A stretch of DNA of 64,000 nucleotides from Egicoccus sp. AB-alg6-2 (GCF_041821025.1 NZ_JBGUAY010000001.1:248001-312000), one strand, 5' to 3'. Counted from the stretch's first letter, positions 1 to 9,096 are shown. The notes: generated by a model from the letters alone, not told the origin. Numbers and translations are program-made.

Positions 1-538
1 CGACGGCCATGACGCCGAAGAGGATCGCCGACGTGTGCCGGACCGTGACCGGTGACAGGCGCTTCCAGAGGGCGCGTCCCAACACGACGGCGAGCACGCC
101 GGCCAACGTCATGCCCAGCGTGGCCCCGATCCACACCCCCACCGCGGACGTGGTCGCCGCCAACGCCAGCGCCGCGACCATCGTCTTGTCGCCGAGTTCG
201 GCCAGCGAGATCCCGGCGACGACCGCGACGAATCCTCCCTGCCCGCCGGCGGCCCGCTCGGCGTCGTCCTCCTGCGGGTCCTCGCGCCAGGTACGGACCG
301 CGAACACCGCGAACAGCGCCGACGCGGCCAGCAGCAACGGGCGCGTGGGCAGGGTGGTCCCGAGCACCGAACCGACGACGACTGACACGCCCATCGTCAG
401 GGCCGAGGCCGTGGCCACCGCGCCGATCAGCAGCGACGTGCGGTAGCGCGACGCCAACGAGAGGGCGAGCAGCTGCGACTTGTCCCCGAGCTCGGCGACA
501 AACACGGTCAGGAACGCCACGAGCACGGCGTTTGGCAT
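1..538 (-). CDS. GDT1/TMEM165 family Mn2+ transporter (partial, runs off window start)
   Basis: The reading frame begins at an ATG at 538 and continues past base 1, so about 179 residues are visible and the C-terminus is missing. It carries the two signature copies of the UPF0016/GDT1 family motif E-x-G-D-K-(T/S): AELGDKSQ near residue 14 and AELGDKT near residue 108. Each sits at the start of a hydrophobic helix, giving the usual two-times-three-helix repeat. Family members are inner-membrane cation/proton exchangers, in bacteria chiefly Mn2+ exporters. It lies 53 bp downstream of the LCP gene on the same strand. The family call is firm; metal specificity is inferred from the family. Confidence 0.9.
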   Translation of the reverse strand, partial: MPNAVLVAFLTVFVAELGDKSQLLALSLASRYRTSLLIGAVATASALTMGVSVVVGSVLGTTLPTRPLLLAASALFAVFAVRTWREDPQEDDAERAAGGQGGFVAVVAGISLAELGDKTMVAALALAATTSAVGVWIGATLGMTLAGVLAVVLGRALWKRLSPVTVRHTSAILFGVMAV

Positions 539-591
539 CGTCGGGTTCCCTGCAGCGGTGTGTCGGGCGGTCCCGACGTCCGCGCGGGAAC

Positions 592-1857
592 CTATCGACA
601 GGTCTCGCTGCGGTCGATGGGGGCGCGCGGGCCGTCCGGGGACTGGCCGACGGGTCCGCCCTGCCGCCGACCGGAGGCCGCCGCGACGTCCTCCTCGGCC
701 GCCTCGATGTCGGGATGCTGCGCCTCGGACTCCTGGTCGGCGTCGCGGCTCCCGCCCCGCTGTTCCGCGGGGTCGTCGCCGGTGATGAGCCAGCGCAGCA
801 ACTCGCGCGCACGGGCGTCGTCGACGATGACGTAGGCGGCCTCATTGATGTACTCGATCGAGCCGGTCAGGACGCGGCCGTCGATACCGCCCTGCAGCGT
901 GGCGCGGTGCTCACGGACCAGTTGTTGGATGCGGTTCAGCGTCAGCGAGTCGTCGAGCTCGACCGCCCGGGCCACCGCCTCGGCGACGCGGTAGGTGCGT
1001 GCCGGGTCGTCGAGCACGCCGACGCTCGCCAACTCGTTGCGCAGTTCGCTGACGAAGCGCTGCTGTCGCCCCATCCGGCCGAAGTCGTTGTCGATGTGTC
1101 TCGCCCGCACGAACGCCAGCGAGTCGGCACCGTCGAGGCGGACACAGCCCGCTTCGAGGTCGAGGTTGGCGTTGTCGTCCTGCAGCGGTTCGTCGAGGTA
1201 CATCGACACGCCGCCGAGCGCGTCGACGATGTCGACGAAGCCACGGAAGTCGACCTTCACCACGTGGTCGATGCGGACGCCGAGCCAGTCGCGCAGCGTC
1301 TGCACCACGCACGTCGCGCCGCCGCGACCGTTGCCTTCACCGATCGTGTACGCCGCGTTGACGCGTCCACTGGTGCCGTCACAACGCGTCATCAGCGTGT
1401 CGCGCGGGATGCTCAGCATCCGCACCTCGCCGTCGTCGGGGTCGAGCCGGACCAGCGAGATGACCTCGGTCCGTTCACCCTCGGCGTAGCCGGTGCCGAG
1501 CTCGACCCGCTCCTCGGGGGTCAGGACCTCGCGCGAGTCCGATCCGAGGACCAGCACCGTCAACGCATGCGGGTCGAGCTCGACCTCCTGGGTCGTGCCC
1601 CCGCTGCCGTCGCCGTCCCCGTGCCCGTTGTCGTCGTCGCCTTCGTCGGTGCCGCCGCCCGTGCCCGTCGGCGGTGCCGTGCCCAGACCGTCCACGTCGA
1701 CCCGGTCGATCGAGGCGTTGAGCGACGAGATCGCCACGGCGGCGACCACCGCGAGGAGTGCGACGACACCACCGATGGCGAAGGCCACCTGGCGGCCGCG
1801 CCCGGTCGCAGGCTGACGCCCGTCCCAGGGCGCCCCGCGAATCGTGTCGGTCACCAC
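592..1857 (-). CDS. LytR-CpsA-Psr (LCP) family cell-wall glycopolymer transferase
   Basis: A 421-residue membrane-anchored protein. A short basic cytoplasmic segment (about 1-22) precedes one transmembrane helix (about 23-45), a Gly/Asp-rich linker, and an LCP catalytic domain (about 95-265). Typical signatures include LVLGSDSR, a SIPRDT arginine/aspartate motif, an RVNAAYTIG segment and VDFRGFVDIVDALGGV. LCP enzymes move undecaprenyl-linked polymers such as teichoic acid or arabinogalactan to peptidoglycan on the outer membrane face. The GTG start at 1857 is preceded by a GAGGA Shine-Dalgarno. It is divergent from the antiporter gene across a 211-bp gap holding a perfect palindrome. Its polymer substrate cannot be told from sequence. 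Confidence 0.92.
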   Translation of the reverse strand: MVTDTIRGAPWDGRQPATGRGRQVAFAIGGVVALLAVVAAVAISSLNASIDRVDVDGLGTAPPTGTGGGTDEGDDDNGHGDGDGSGGTTQEVELDPHALTVLVLGSDSREVLTPEERVELGTGYAEGERTEVISLVRLDPDDGEVRMLSIPRDTLMTRCDGTSGRVNAAYTIGEGNGRGGATCVVQTLRDWLGVRIDHVVKVDFRGFVDIVDALGGVSMYLDEPLQDDNANLDLEAGCVRLDGADSLAFVRARHIDNDFGRMGRQQRFVSELRNELASVGVLDDPARTYRVAEAVARAVELDDSLTLNRIQQLVREHRATLQGGIDGRVLTGSIEYINEAAYVIVDDARARELLRWLITGDDPAEQRGGSRDADQESEAQHPDIEAAEEDVAAASGRRQGGPVGQSPDGPRAPIDRSETCR

Positions 1858-1900
1858 AGTCCTCGTGTCGCTCGGCCGGCCCCGCGCAGCCGTCGATGCA

Positions 1901-1917
1901 CAGGATGGTCCATCCTG
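1901..1917. promoter_or_regulatory. perfect palindrome between divergent LCP and antiporter genes
   Basis: CAGGATGG T CCATCCTG is a perfect 8-bp inverted repeat around a single central base. It lies 44 bp upstream of the LCP start and about 120 bp upstream of the antiporter -10-like box TAGCGT at 2034-2039. This is the form expected of a dimeric repressor operator. The binding protein is unknown. Confidence 0.45.
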
Positions 1918-2068
1918 CCCCGTCGTTGGGTGCCGTCGCCGGGGTCGTATGGCCGGCGGCCGGGCCGGAAGGGACCTTCGACCGGCGCATGACCGGCCAT
2001 GCGTTGGGGGACCGTTCGTCCCCTGGGTTCAGCTAGCGTCCCTCGCCCGCCGACCCGGTCTGTCGCCT

Positions 2069-4012
2069 GTGCTTCCCGATCTGTTCCCGCTGACCGACGC
2101 CGGCTCGGTGTTCGCGGTTCTGCTCCTGCTGGTGCTGGCCGGCCCGATCCTGGTGCGCCCGCTGCGGCTGCCCGACCTCGTCGGTCTCATCGGCCTGGGC
2201 ATGATCGTCGGCCCCAACGTACTCGGCATCGTGTCGGGGCAGGTCCTGATCCATGCGCTCGGGTTCGTCGGCCTGCTGTACCTGATGTTCCAGGGTGGCC
2301 TCGACCTCGACCTGGCCGGCTTCGCCAGGCGGCGGCGGGAGTCGGTCATCTTCGGCGCCGCGACCTTCGTCGTCCCCATGGTGGCCACCACCGCGGCCGC
2401 CGTCGCCCTGGGGCTGCCGTTCCTGGCGGCCGTGATCGTCGGCTCGGCGCTGACCAGCCACACCCCGCTGTCGTATCCGACGATCGCCCGCTACGACCTC
2501 GCGCGCAATCCCGCCGTGACGGCGAGCCTGGGGGCGACCCTGCTGGCGACGGTCGGGGCCCTGCTCGTGCTCGCCGTCGCGTCCGCCGGTGCGGCCGGGA
2601 GCGGGGGCTTCGGGTACTGGCTGCTGTTCACCATCGGGTTGGCCGGCTACCTCGTCGTCATGCTGATGGGCGTGCCGCGCTTCACGCGCTGGTTCTTCCG
2701 CGGCCTCGGCCAGGACCGGGAGGTCCGGCTGACCTACCTGCTGTCGGGCATGGTGCTCGCGGCGATCCTGGCCGGCGCCATCGGCATCGAACCGATCGTC
2801 GGCGCCTTCCTCGCCGGCCTGGCGTTCAACCGCTTCGTCCCCGACGGGACGGTCATCGCCGACCGGGTGTCGTTCCTCGGGCGATCGCTGTTCATCCCCG
2901 CCTTCCTCGTCAGCACCGGGATGATGCTCGACCCCGTCGCGCTGGTGACCGATCCCACCACGATCACGCTGGGCGCGGCGCTCGTCGCCGCCGAGGTCGC
3001 CTCGAAGTGGCTGGCGTCGTCGCTGTCCGGTCGCCTGTTCGGGTTCTCCGCCTCCGAACGGGGGCTGATGTTCTCGCTCAGCGTCGGGCAGGCAGCCGGC
3101 GCACTGGCCGCGGTGGTGGTGGGCCAGGACCTCGGACTGCTCGGCCCGGACGAGGTCAACGCGATCATCCTCGTCATCATGGTCACCGCGCTGCTGGCCG
3201 GCGTGAGCGCGGACCGCCATGCCCCCAACGTCGAACCGCCCGGCAACGAGGGACGTTCCCTCGGCAACCGGGTCCTCGTCCCCGTCTCCAACCCCAACAC
3301 CGTCGAATCGCTGGTCCGGGTCGCCGGCCAGGTCGCGGGTCCCGACTCCGGTGCCGTGGTCGCGCTCAACGTGCTGCCCTTCGAGGCGACCCCCGAGCAG
3401 GTCCGCGCGCACCGCAGCCTGGCCTCGAGGGCCGAGCGTGCGGCCCTGGCCACCGGCGCCGAGGTACGCACCAGTGTCCGCATCGACGCCTCCATCGAGA
3501 GCGGCGTCCTGCACAGCGTCGTCGAACAGGAGGGCACCTGCCTCGTCATGGGGTGGGAGGGCCAGTCCCGGCGCAGTGGGCTGTTCGGCACGGTGATCGA
3601 CCGCTGCGTCGCCATCTCTCCGGTCCCCGTGCTCGTCTGCCGGCCGGGGATCGACGAGGCCACCAAGCGGGTCGTGCTCGTGATCACCTCCGACGAGTTG
3701 GCCATCGGCACCGACCGTGGCCTGAGCCTGGCGGCCGACGTCGTGAACCGCCTGACGCGCCAGGCCGAGGTCCCGGTCCTCGTGGTGACCGACCTGTCCC
3801 GCGACGAGCTGATGCACCGTCTCGATGGCGCGTTCACCCCCGACGAGGTGATGACCGAACCGGCGGTCCTTCGGGCGTTGGCCAGCCGTGTCGGGGAGGG
3901 TGACGTGGTGCTCGCCATCACCCCCCAGGCCAGTAGTCGGCTCGGCCGGGGCGCGCACCGGGTCGCGCAGGCGGCGCGGGGCAGGACCGTGGTGGTCGCC
4001 GTCCCGAAGTGA
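2069..4012 (+). CDS. CPA2-type cation/proton antiporter with C-terminal universal-stress domains
   Basis: A protein of 647 residues when started at GTG 2069, which aligns its N-terminus (LPDLFPLTDAG) with its paralogue downstream. The open frame continues upstream to 1844 but that stretch does not look like protein. The first ~385 residues form about 12 hydrophobic helices with the Na+/H+ exchanger fold (GGLDLDL near residue 82; GIEPIVGAFLAGLAFNR near 237). From about 400 to the end there are two UspA-like domains, the first with the VMGWEGQSRRSGLFG nucleotide-loop-like segment. The family exchanges K+ or Na+ for protons. No RCK/TrkA domain is present, so the stress domains probably do the sensing. 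Ion preference is not determinable. Confidence 0.88.
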   Translation: MLPDLFPLTDAGSVFAVLLLLVLAGPILVRPLRLPDLVGLIGLGMIVGPNVLGIVSGQVLIHALGFVGLLYLMFQGGLDLDLAGFARRRRESVIFGAATFVVPMVATTAAAVALGLPFLAAVIVGSALTSHTPLSYPTIARYDLARNPAVTASLGATLLATVGALLVLAVASAGAAGSGGFGYWLLFTIGLAGYLVVMLMGVPRFTRWFFRGLGQDREVRLTYLLSGMVLAAILAGAIGIEPIVGAFLAGLAFNRFVPDGTVIADRVSFLGRSLFIPAFLVSTGMMLDPVALVTDPTTITLGAALVAAEVASKWLASSLSGRLFGFSASERGLMFSLSVGQAAGALAAVVVGQDLGLLGPDEVNAIILVIMVTALLAGVSADRHAPNVEPPGNEGRSLGNRVLVPVSNPNTVESLVRVAGQVAGPDSGAVVALNVLPFEATPEQVRAHRSLASRAERAALATGAEVRTSVRIDASIESGVLHSVVEQEGTCLVMGWEGQSRRSGLFGTVIDRCVAISPVPVLVCRPGIDEATKRVVLVITSDELAIGTDRGLSLAADVVNRLTRQAEVPVLVVTDLSRDELMHRLDGAFTPDEVMTEPAVLRALASRVGEGDVVLAITPQASSRLGRGAHRVAQAARGRTVVVAVPK

Positions 4013-4066
4013 CCCTTCCGCGGTGCCAGGCGCGCGGAGGAACGATGCGGCTCGACCCGCCGTCGG

Positions 4067-4072
4067 TATCGT
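4067..4072 (+). promoter_or_regulatory. candidate -10 box TATCGT for second antiporter
   Basis: TATCGT fits the actinobacterial TAnnnT -10 pattern. It would start transcription about 60 bases before the GTG at 4139, so the second antiporter may have its own promoter in addition to readthrough. No convincing -35 was seen. Confidence 0.3.
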
Positions 4073-4138
4073 TTCCGCCGGCCGCGCCAGGGTGAGGCCG
4101 TAGCCGACCGCCATCCCTGCGTCCCACCCGAGGTCGAG

Positions 4139-6097
4139 GTGTCGTTCGTCCTGCCGCAACTGCCGCTCGAGCGACCCGGTCTGCTCTTCGCGGTCCTGAC
4201 CGCAGCGATCCTGCTCGCCCCGATCCTCGCGCGCCGACTCCGGCTGCCCGAGGTCGTGGCCGTCGTCGTGGTCGGTTTCGCGATCGGCCCGACCGGACTG
4301 GGGCTGGTCGAGCGCGCCGGCGTGGTGGAGGTGCTCGGCAACGTCGGCCTGCTGTACCTGATGTTCGTCGCCGGACTCGAGCTCGACCTCGACGACTTCA
4401 TCGAGCACCGGCGCGACTCGATCGGCTTCGGGATCCTGACGTTCCTGGTTCCCATGGCGTTGGGCACCGTGTCCTCGCTCGCCCTCGGCTACGACCTGCT
4501 GGCCTCGGTGCTGCTGGCGTCGTGCTGGGCCTCGCACACGTTGGTGACCTACCCCGCCTACCAGCGTGTCGGCACGATCGGCAACCGGGCCGTGGCGACG
4601 TCGGTCGGCGCGACCATCATCACCGACACGGCGGCGCTGCTCGTGCTGGCCGTGGTCGCCAGGGCGCACCAGGGCGCGCTCACCCCGGTGTTCTGGCTCA
4701 CCCTGCTGCCGTCGATGGCGGTCGTCACCGCCGGCGTGGTCTACGGACTGCCTCGGCTCGCCCGGCGGTTCTTCAGCGGACGCGGCCAGGATCGCTCTCT
4801 GCGATTCCTGTTCGTGATGGTGGCGCTGTTCGTGGTGGCGTCCCTTGCCGAGATCATCGGCATCGAGGCGATCGTCGGCGCCTTCCTGGCCGGGTTGGCG
4901 CTCAACCGCAGCGTTCCCAACGGTGGCGCGCTCATGGAGCGCATCGACTTCCTCGGCGCGACCCTGTTCGTGCCGCTGTTCCTGCTCGCAACGGGCATGC
5001 TCGTCGACATCGAGGTCCTGCTGGAGCCGCGCACGCTGCTGGTCGGCGGCGTCTTCACGGCGGTGGCGTTGGTGGCGAAGTTCGGCGCCGCGTGGGCGGC
5101 CGGGAAGCTGCTGCGCTACACCGGCGCAGAGATCGGCGCGATGTTCTCGTTGTCGGCCGCCCAGGCGGCCGCCACCCTGGCCGCGATCGTGGTCGGGCTC
5201 AACGTCGGACTGATCGACGAGAGCACCGTCAATGCGGTCATGATGGTGATCCTGGTGACCTGCGTCGTCGCACCGGCGGTGGCGACCAGGTACGCGCCTC
5301 GCCTGCCGCGGCCCCAGCCCGTGCGCGACCTCGGCGAGGTGGTGGTGGTGCCCCTGGCGAACCCCGCGACGGCGCCACGGCTCATGCGGGTTGCCTCGGC
5401 GTTCGCGCGGGCCGACGGCGGCCTGGTGGTCCCGCTCATGGTGGTCCCCTCGGAGATCGACCGGGAGACGTTGCAGCAGGTCCGCGCCCTCGACGAAGAG
5501 GTGCTCCAGGTGGCCCAGTCGGCGGGCGCCGAGGCACGCAGCGTGCTGCGCATCGACGTCTCGACCGACGCCGGGATCGCGCACACCCTGGTCGAGCAGC
5601 AGGCCTCGTTGCTGGTCATGGGCTGGAAGGGCGGGACCGACCGGCACGGGGCCCGCTTCGGCGGCGTGATCGACCGGGTGCTGACCCGCGCGTTCGTACC
5701 CATGCTGCTGATCCGTGACGGCGACGTGCCGATCCGCCGCGTGCTGGTCGTCATCGACGAGAGCGTGACCGCGCCGGCCGGCAGGCCCGCGACGGAGCTG
5801 GCCCTCGCCGCCGCCCGGGTGCTCGCGCGCGAGGCAGGCGGCGTCCCCGTCGAGGTCATCGGCGCCCAGGACGACGTGGTCGACCGGCGCGTCGAGGAGC
5901 GGCTCGAGGTCGAGACCGCACACGACGAGCGGCGCCGATCGATCGTCGTCCGGGACCACGCGCAGGCGAGCGACCTCATCGTGGTGCCCACCGTCGCCGA
6001 CGAGCGCAACCTCACGGCGGTGGCGGACCGGATCGCGCGCGCCGCCCCCGAGGGCGCCTCACTGATCATCGCGGTGGACAACTCGACCGCGGGCTGA
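4139..6097 (+). CDS. second CPA2-type cation/proton antiporter with universal-stress tail
   Basis: A 652-residue paralogue of the preceding gene, in tandem and separated by 126 bp. The membrane domain (about 1-385) matches helix for helix, including GLLYLMFVAGLELDLDDF near residue 80 and GIEAIVGAFLAGLALNR near 240. Two UspA-like domains occupy about 395-645, the first with VMGWKGGTDRHGARFG. The GTG start has GAGGT just upstream. Tandem duplication suggests distinct ion ranges or pH optima, or a heteromeric transporter. That is inference. Confidence 0.88.
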   Translation: MSFVLPQLPLERPGLLFAVLTAAILLAPILARRLRLPEVVAVVVVGFAIGPTGLGLVERAGVVEVLGNVGLLYLMFVAGLELDLDDFIEHRRDSIGFGILTFLVPMALGTVSSLALGYDLLASVLLASCWASHTLVTYPAYQRVGTIGNRAVATSVGATIITDTAALLVLAVVARAHQGALTPVFWLTLLPSMAVVTAGVVYGLPRLARRFFSGRGQDRSLRFLFVMVALFVVASLAEIIGIEAIVGAFLAGLALNRSVPNGGALMERIDFLGATLFVPLFLLATGMLVDIEVLLEPRTLLVGGVFTAVALVAKFGAAWAAGKLLRYTGAEIGAMFSLSAAQAAATLAAIVVGLNVGLIDESTVNAVMMVILVTCVVAPAVATRYAPRLPRPQPVRDLGEVVVVPLANPATAPRLMRVASAFARADGGLVVPLMVVPSEIDRETLQQVRALDEEVLQVAQSAGAEARSVLRIDVSTDAGIAHTLVEQQASLLVMGWKGGTDRHGARFGGVIDRVLTRAFVPMLLIRDGDVPIRRVLVVIDESVTAPAGRPATELALAAARVLAREAGGVPVEVIGAQDDVVDRRVEERLEVETAHDERRRSIVVRDHAQASDLIVVPTVADERNLTAVADRIARAAPEGASLIIAVDNSTAG

Positions 6098-6104
6098 CGA
6101 CGCG

Positions 6105-6131
6105 GCCCCCGCCGCGCGATGCGGCGGGGGC
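6105..6131. terminator. bidirectional GC hairpin between convergent genes
   Basis: An 11-bp perfect stem (GCCCCCGCCGC, loop GCGAT, GCGGCGGGGGC) lies 8 bp after the antiporter stop and 26 bp before the stop of the convergent acidic-protein gene. It lacks a clear U-tract, as is common in GC-rich actinobacteria. Confidence 0.7.
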
Positions 6132-6156
6132 GGACGTCAGGCCGGTGGGGATGCGG

Positions 6157-6870
6157 TCAGCCGCGCCCGCGGCCGGCAGCCGCCTCGGGGCGCACCGACG
6201 CATCCGCGTCCTCGGCGTCGGCCTCGTCGGCGTCGTCGGACTCGTCGGTCTCGGGCCGGCGGTCCTGCGCGGCGGCGCGCTTCTCCTGCGCCGCCTGCCG
6301 GTTCTGCTCGGCGCGCTCCTGCCCAGCCGCTGCGGGCTCCGTGGGCGCGGCCGGACGCTCGGTCGTTGCCGGGTCCTGCGGTTCCCGCTCGGCACGGGCC
6401 TCGGCGGAGCGACCCCGCTGCTCGGAACGCCCCTCGCTGGCGGCGGCGGCGACGGCCCGGCCGAACTCACGGCTGCCGGGCTCGACCTCGCCGCTCTCCT
6501 TCACGGCGTGGACGGCGGCGGAACGGCCGCGGTCGCCCTCCTCGTCGCCGTCCTCGAGGTCGCCGTCCTCGAGGTCGCCGTCGTCCAGGTCGCCGTCCTC
6601 GACGCTTTCGGCGTCGAACCCGGACGACTCGTCGGTCTCGTCCGCGGCGGTCGTCTGCTCGACGGGCCCGGCGAGGTCGTCCGCGTCCTCACCTTCGTCC
6701 TGCTGCCCGGACGCGATCCGTTCGAGGGGATCGGTGGGGGGCGCCGGCTCGAGGCGGTCGGCGGCGACGACGCCGCCGGCGACGGTCAGGCCGCCGATTG
6801 CGGCGCTGGCGACGATCTTGTTGGCCAGGACGGCCAGCAGGGACTCAACGAAACTCACCGGTGATCTCAC
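6157..6870 (-). CDS. hypothetical single-pass protein with acidic DLEDGD repeats
   Basis: A 237-residue protein of no recognised family. An N-terminal hydrophobic stretch (about 8-37) could be a membrane anchor or signal. It is followed by a strongly acidic region with tandem copies of D-L-E/D-D-G-D near residues 88-112, then an Ala/Glu/Arg-rich tail likely to be helical or disordered. It starts with GTG and may start 4 codons later at a second GTG. It is the last gene of the unit downstream of the ECF sigma gene and may be an extracytoplasmic target or partner. Low-complexity composition makes homology calls unreliable. Confidence 0.6.
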   Translation of the reverse strand: MRSPVSFVESLLAVLANKIVASAAIGGLTVAGGVVAADRLEPAPPTDPLERIASGQQDEGEDADDLAGPVEQTTAADETDESSGFDAESVEDGDLDDGDLEDGDLEDGDEEGDRGRSAAVHAVKESGEVEPGSREFGRAVAAAASEGRSEQRGRSAEARAEREPQDPATTERPAAPTEPAAAGQERAEQNRQAAQEKRAAAQDRRPETDESDDADEADAEDADASVRPEAAAGRGRG

Positions 6871-6916
6871 TCGCTCAGCGTGACCGGTCGGTCACGGACG
6901 GACACCTTCGACCTCG

Positions 6917-7858
6917 TCATCGTCCTTCGGCAGCATCCGGGGGCGTCACATCGTCGCCCCGCGCGCTTCCCGCACGGGTGGTCATGAACCGACGGTTTCC
7001 TTCTGGCGCGGGTGCAGACGACACCTGCCCGCCCTGGTTGCCGTCGGCCGGCGGGCTTGCGTCCGCGCGACCGGCTGCCTCGGGGCGATCACCGGCGTCG
7101 AATGCCGGACCCCGACCCGCGCTCCCGCTGGCATCCGGAGCGCCGCTGCCGCTGGCGTCTGGACCCGCGCCCGGCGGTACGGGCGGAGCTGCGGGGCGTC
7201 GGTCGGGCGCGGGTGTGGGCGGTCGCTCGGGCCGGGACTCGGAGGTGCCCTCGGGTCGAGGCCGGTTCGTCTGTGCGCTGCGGCCGGCATCGTGTGGGTC
7301 GGCGGCCGGGGGACGGTCGCCGGGCCGGGTCCGGGAGCCCGCGGGTAGGTCCGCCTGGCCCGACGGGACCTCGGCCGGTGGTCCGCTCGGGCCATCGGCG
7401 GCGCGCGACGGGGATCGTGCGGGACCGGACGCCGGGTCGTGCTCGACCGTTGCGCGGTCGTTTCCAGCGCCCTCCGGCGGGTCGACGTCGGTGCGTTCCG
7501 TCGCGCGACCCGGCGCCGTGGGTGCCGGCCCGGGTGGCACCTCGGCGGTCGGGCGCGGCAGCAGGATGCCGACCCTGGCGGCCGCATCGGCCGCCACCTG
7601 CTGAACCGGGGCCGGCAGCAGGCCTCCCAGGGCGAGCGCGAACACCGCGACGGCCGCCGCGACCCCGGCGATCCCGGATCGGCGCAGGATGCCGACGGGG
7701 CCCAGCGGCAGCTCGGCCACGATCGCACGGCGATGGCGGCGGGCGGTCATCTCGTCGGGGGGCGCCTGCAACCGGTCGGCGATCGTGCACAGGACGACCT
7801 CGACCCGCGGATCGTCCTGCGGGCCGGTGAGTTCGTCGAGCGGGTCGTGGTCGGTCAT
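6917..7858 (-). CDS. sigma-associated single-pass membrane protein (putative anti-sigma-like)
   Basis: A 313-residue protein whose ATG lies 31 bp after the ECF sigma stop. The N-terminal ~58 residues are cytoplasmic (starts MTDHDPLDELTG). One transmembrane helix spans about 60-82, and the long exterior part is Pro/Gly/Arg/Ala-rich and probably disordered. Gene order and topology are those of an anti-sigma factor, but the zinc-binding HxxxCxxC motif of the ZAS class is absent. It could instead resemble the DUF5667-type proteins often found beside actinobacterial ECF genes. Function is inferred from position only. Confidence 0.6.
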   Translation of the reverse strand: MTDHDPLDELTGPQDDPRVEVVLCTIADRLQAPPDEMTARRHRRAIVAELPLGPVGILRRSGIAGVAAAVAVFALALGGLLPAPVQQVAADAAARVGILLPRPTAEVPPGPAPTAPGRATERTDVDPPEGAGNDRATVEHDPASGPARSPSRAADGPSGPPAEVPSGQADLPAGSRTRPGDRPPAADPHDAGRSAQTNRPRPEGTSESRPERPPTPAPDRRPAAPPVPPGAGPDASGSGAPDASGSAGRGPAFDAGDRPEAAGRADASPPADGNQGGQVSSAPAPEGNRRFMTTRAGSARGDDVTPPDAAEGR

Positions 7859-7889
7859 GGGCGGCGCAACACCTTCGTCCTCGGGCGGG

Positions 7890-8528
7890 TCATCGTCGGC
7901 CGCCTCCGAGTGGGGGCGGGGTGGGTTCGTCCGCCACGTCGGCGTCCGCGTGGCGCTCGCCGACGGCCAACCGTTCGCGCAGACGCGCCAGGCCGCGCTT
8001 GGCGAGTCCCTTGACCGCCTCGGGGTGGCGGTCGGTCACCGCTGCGATCTCACCGGTCCGCAGCCCGACGACCAGCCGCAGCACGAGCACCTCACGCTGG
8101 TCGTCGGAGAGGTGACCGAGCAGGTCCAACACGTGCTCCAGCGACAACCGCGCCAGTGCGTCCTCGTCGAAGCCGCCCAGCGCGGCCTCCAGCTCCTGCG
8201 GTGCACTCAGCTGCAACAGCCGCCGGCCGGCGCGTCGACGGACGTCGATCAGCCGCCGTCTGGCGATCGTGAAGACCCAGGCCCGGAACTGCTCCTCGGC
8301 GCTCCCCGTGAAACGTGGCAACGAACGGACCACCTCGAGGAAGACCTCGCCGACCAGGTCCTCGGGGTCTGGCGCGCCCTGGGCGCGGGCATAGCCCAGC
8401 AGGCGGGGCGCGAGGTCGCGGTAGATCGCGTCCCAGGCCGACTGCCGGCCGCGCCGGGCGGCCCGCAGGGTGTGGTCGAAGTCACGGATCGGGACGGCGG
8501 ATCCTCTCGCGTGGTTGCCCTGCTCCAT
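7890..8528 (-). CDS. ECF-type RNA polymerase sigma factor
   Basis: A 212-residue sigma-70 family protein. Region 2 covers about 30-95 (DPEDLVGEVFLEVVR for core binding and the -10-recognising FRAWVFTIARRRLIDVRRR). Region 4 covers about 130-190 (LSDDQREVLVLRLVVGLRTGEIAA and a helix-turn-helix ending in GLARLRERL). There is no region 1.1 or 3. It starts 4 bases after the ABM-domain gene stops and is followed by a single-pass membrane protein, the usual layout of a membrane-signal-responsive ECF module. The regulon cannot be told from the window. Confidence 0.92.
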   Translation of the reverse strand: MEQGNHARGSAVPIRDFDHTLRAARRGRQSAWDAIYRDLAPRLLGYARAQGAPDPEDLVGEVFLEVVRSLPRFTGSAEEQFRAWVFTIARRRLIDVRRRAGRRLLQLSAPQELEAALGGFDEDALARLSLEHVLDLLGHLSDDQREVLVLRLVVGLRTGEIAAVTDRHPEAVKGLAKRGLARLRERLAVGERHADADVADEPTPPPLGGGRR

Positions 8529-8532
8529 CGGC

Positions 8533-9096
8533 TCACCGGCCGACGGGGTAGAGCCACCGGTAGGCGGCGCGGGTGACGGCTGGCATGACCGCCCACGTCA
8601 TCAGCGCCACCAGGACCGGGGTCACCACGACCGTCTGCAGCCAGGCCGGCCAGCCGCGGGTCACCGGGCCGAGCGCGACCGACGACAGCAGGAGCAACGG
8701 CACCAGGCCCAGCGTCGTCAGCAACGCCTGCTTCCATCGCGGTGGCGGCCCGGCAGGGGTGGGGCGGTCGGCGAGCGTGAACCAGGTCTCGAGCCCGCTC
8801 TGTTCCTCCCACGCCCCGGTGTCGATGGTGAGGTCGTCCAGCCGTTCGATCCAGCGCGCGCGCAGGTCGGACCGCTTCCACCGCATCATCGCCTCGCGAT
8901 CGCGGAACCGCAGCACCAGCACCCACTCCGGCCCGCTGTGGGCCGTGCCCGGAGGCAGCACGGTGACCCCCTCGGCGCCGTCGAACTGGGCCAGGATCAA
9001 CCCGACGTCGTGGACCCAGGTCTCGTACGCGGCCTCGCGGCCGGCCCGGACGAGTCGGCTGATGACCACGGTGACGGGATCCGTGTCCGTGGTCAC
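8533..9096 (-). CDS. ABM (antibiotic biosynthesis monooxygenase)-fold protein with two membrane helices
   Basis: A 187-residue protein. Residues 6-100 match the ferredoxin-like ABM dimer fold (VTVVISRLVRAGREAAYETWVHDV, then a FRDREAMMRWKRSDLR segment). Residues 120-180 hold two hydrophobic helices. Many such membrane ABM proteins are annotated without known function, so enzyme activity should not be assumed. Its ATG overlaps the stop of the Fur-family gene by 4 bp (ATGA), implying translational coupling and possible metal or redox control. Confidence 0.8.
   Translation of the reverse strand: MTTDTDPVTVVISRLVRAGREAAYETWVHDVGLILAQFDGAEGVTVLPPGTAHSGPEWVLVLRFRDREAMMRWKRSDLRARWIERLDDLTIDTGAWEEQSGLETWFTLADRPTPAGPPPRWKQALLTTLGLVPLLLLSSVALGPVTRGWPAWLQTVVVTPVLVALMTWAVMPAVTRAAYRWLYPVGR

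Noticed and set aside
2033-5959. 1308-codon open frame on the minus strand
   Set aside because: It lies antisense to both antiporters, has an Asp/Gln/His-rich composition with no motif, and exists because GC-rich codons leave no stops on the opposite strand.
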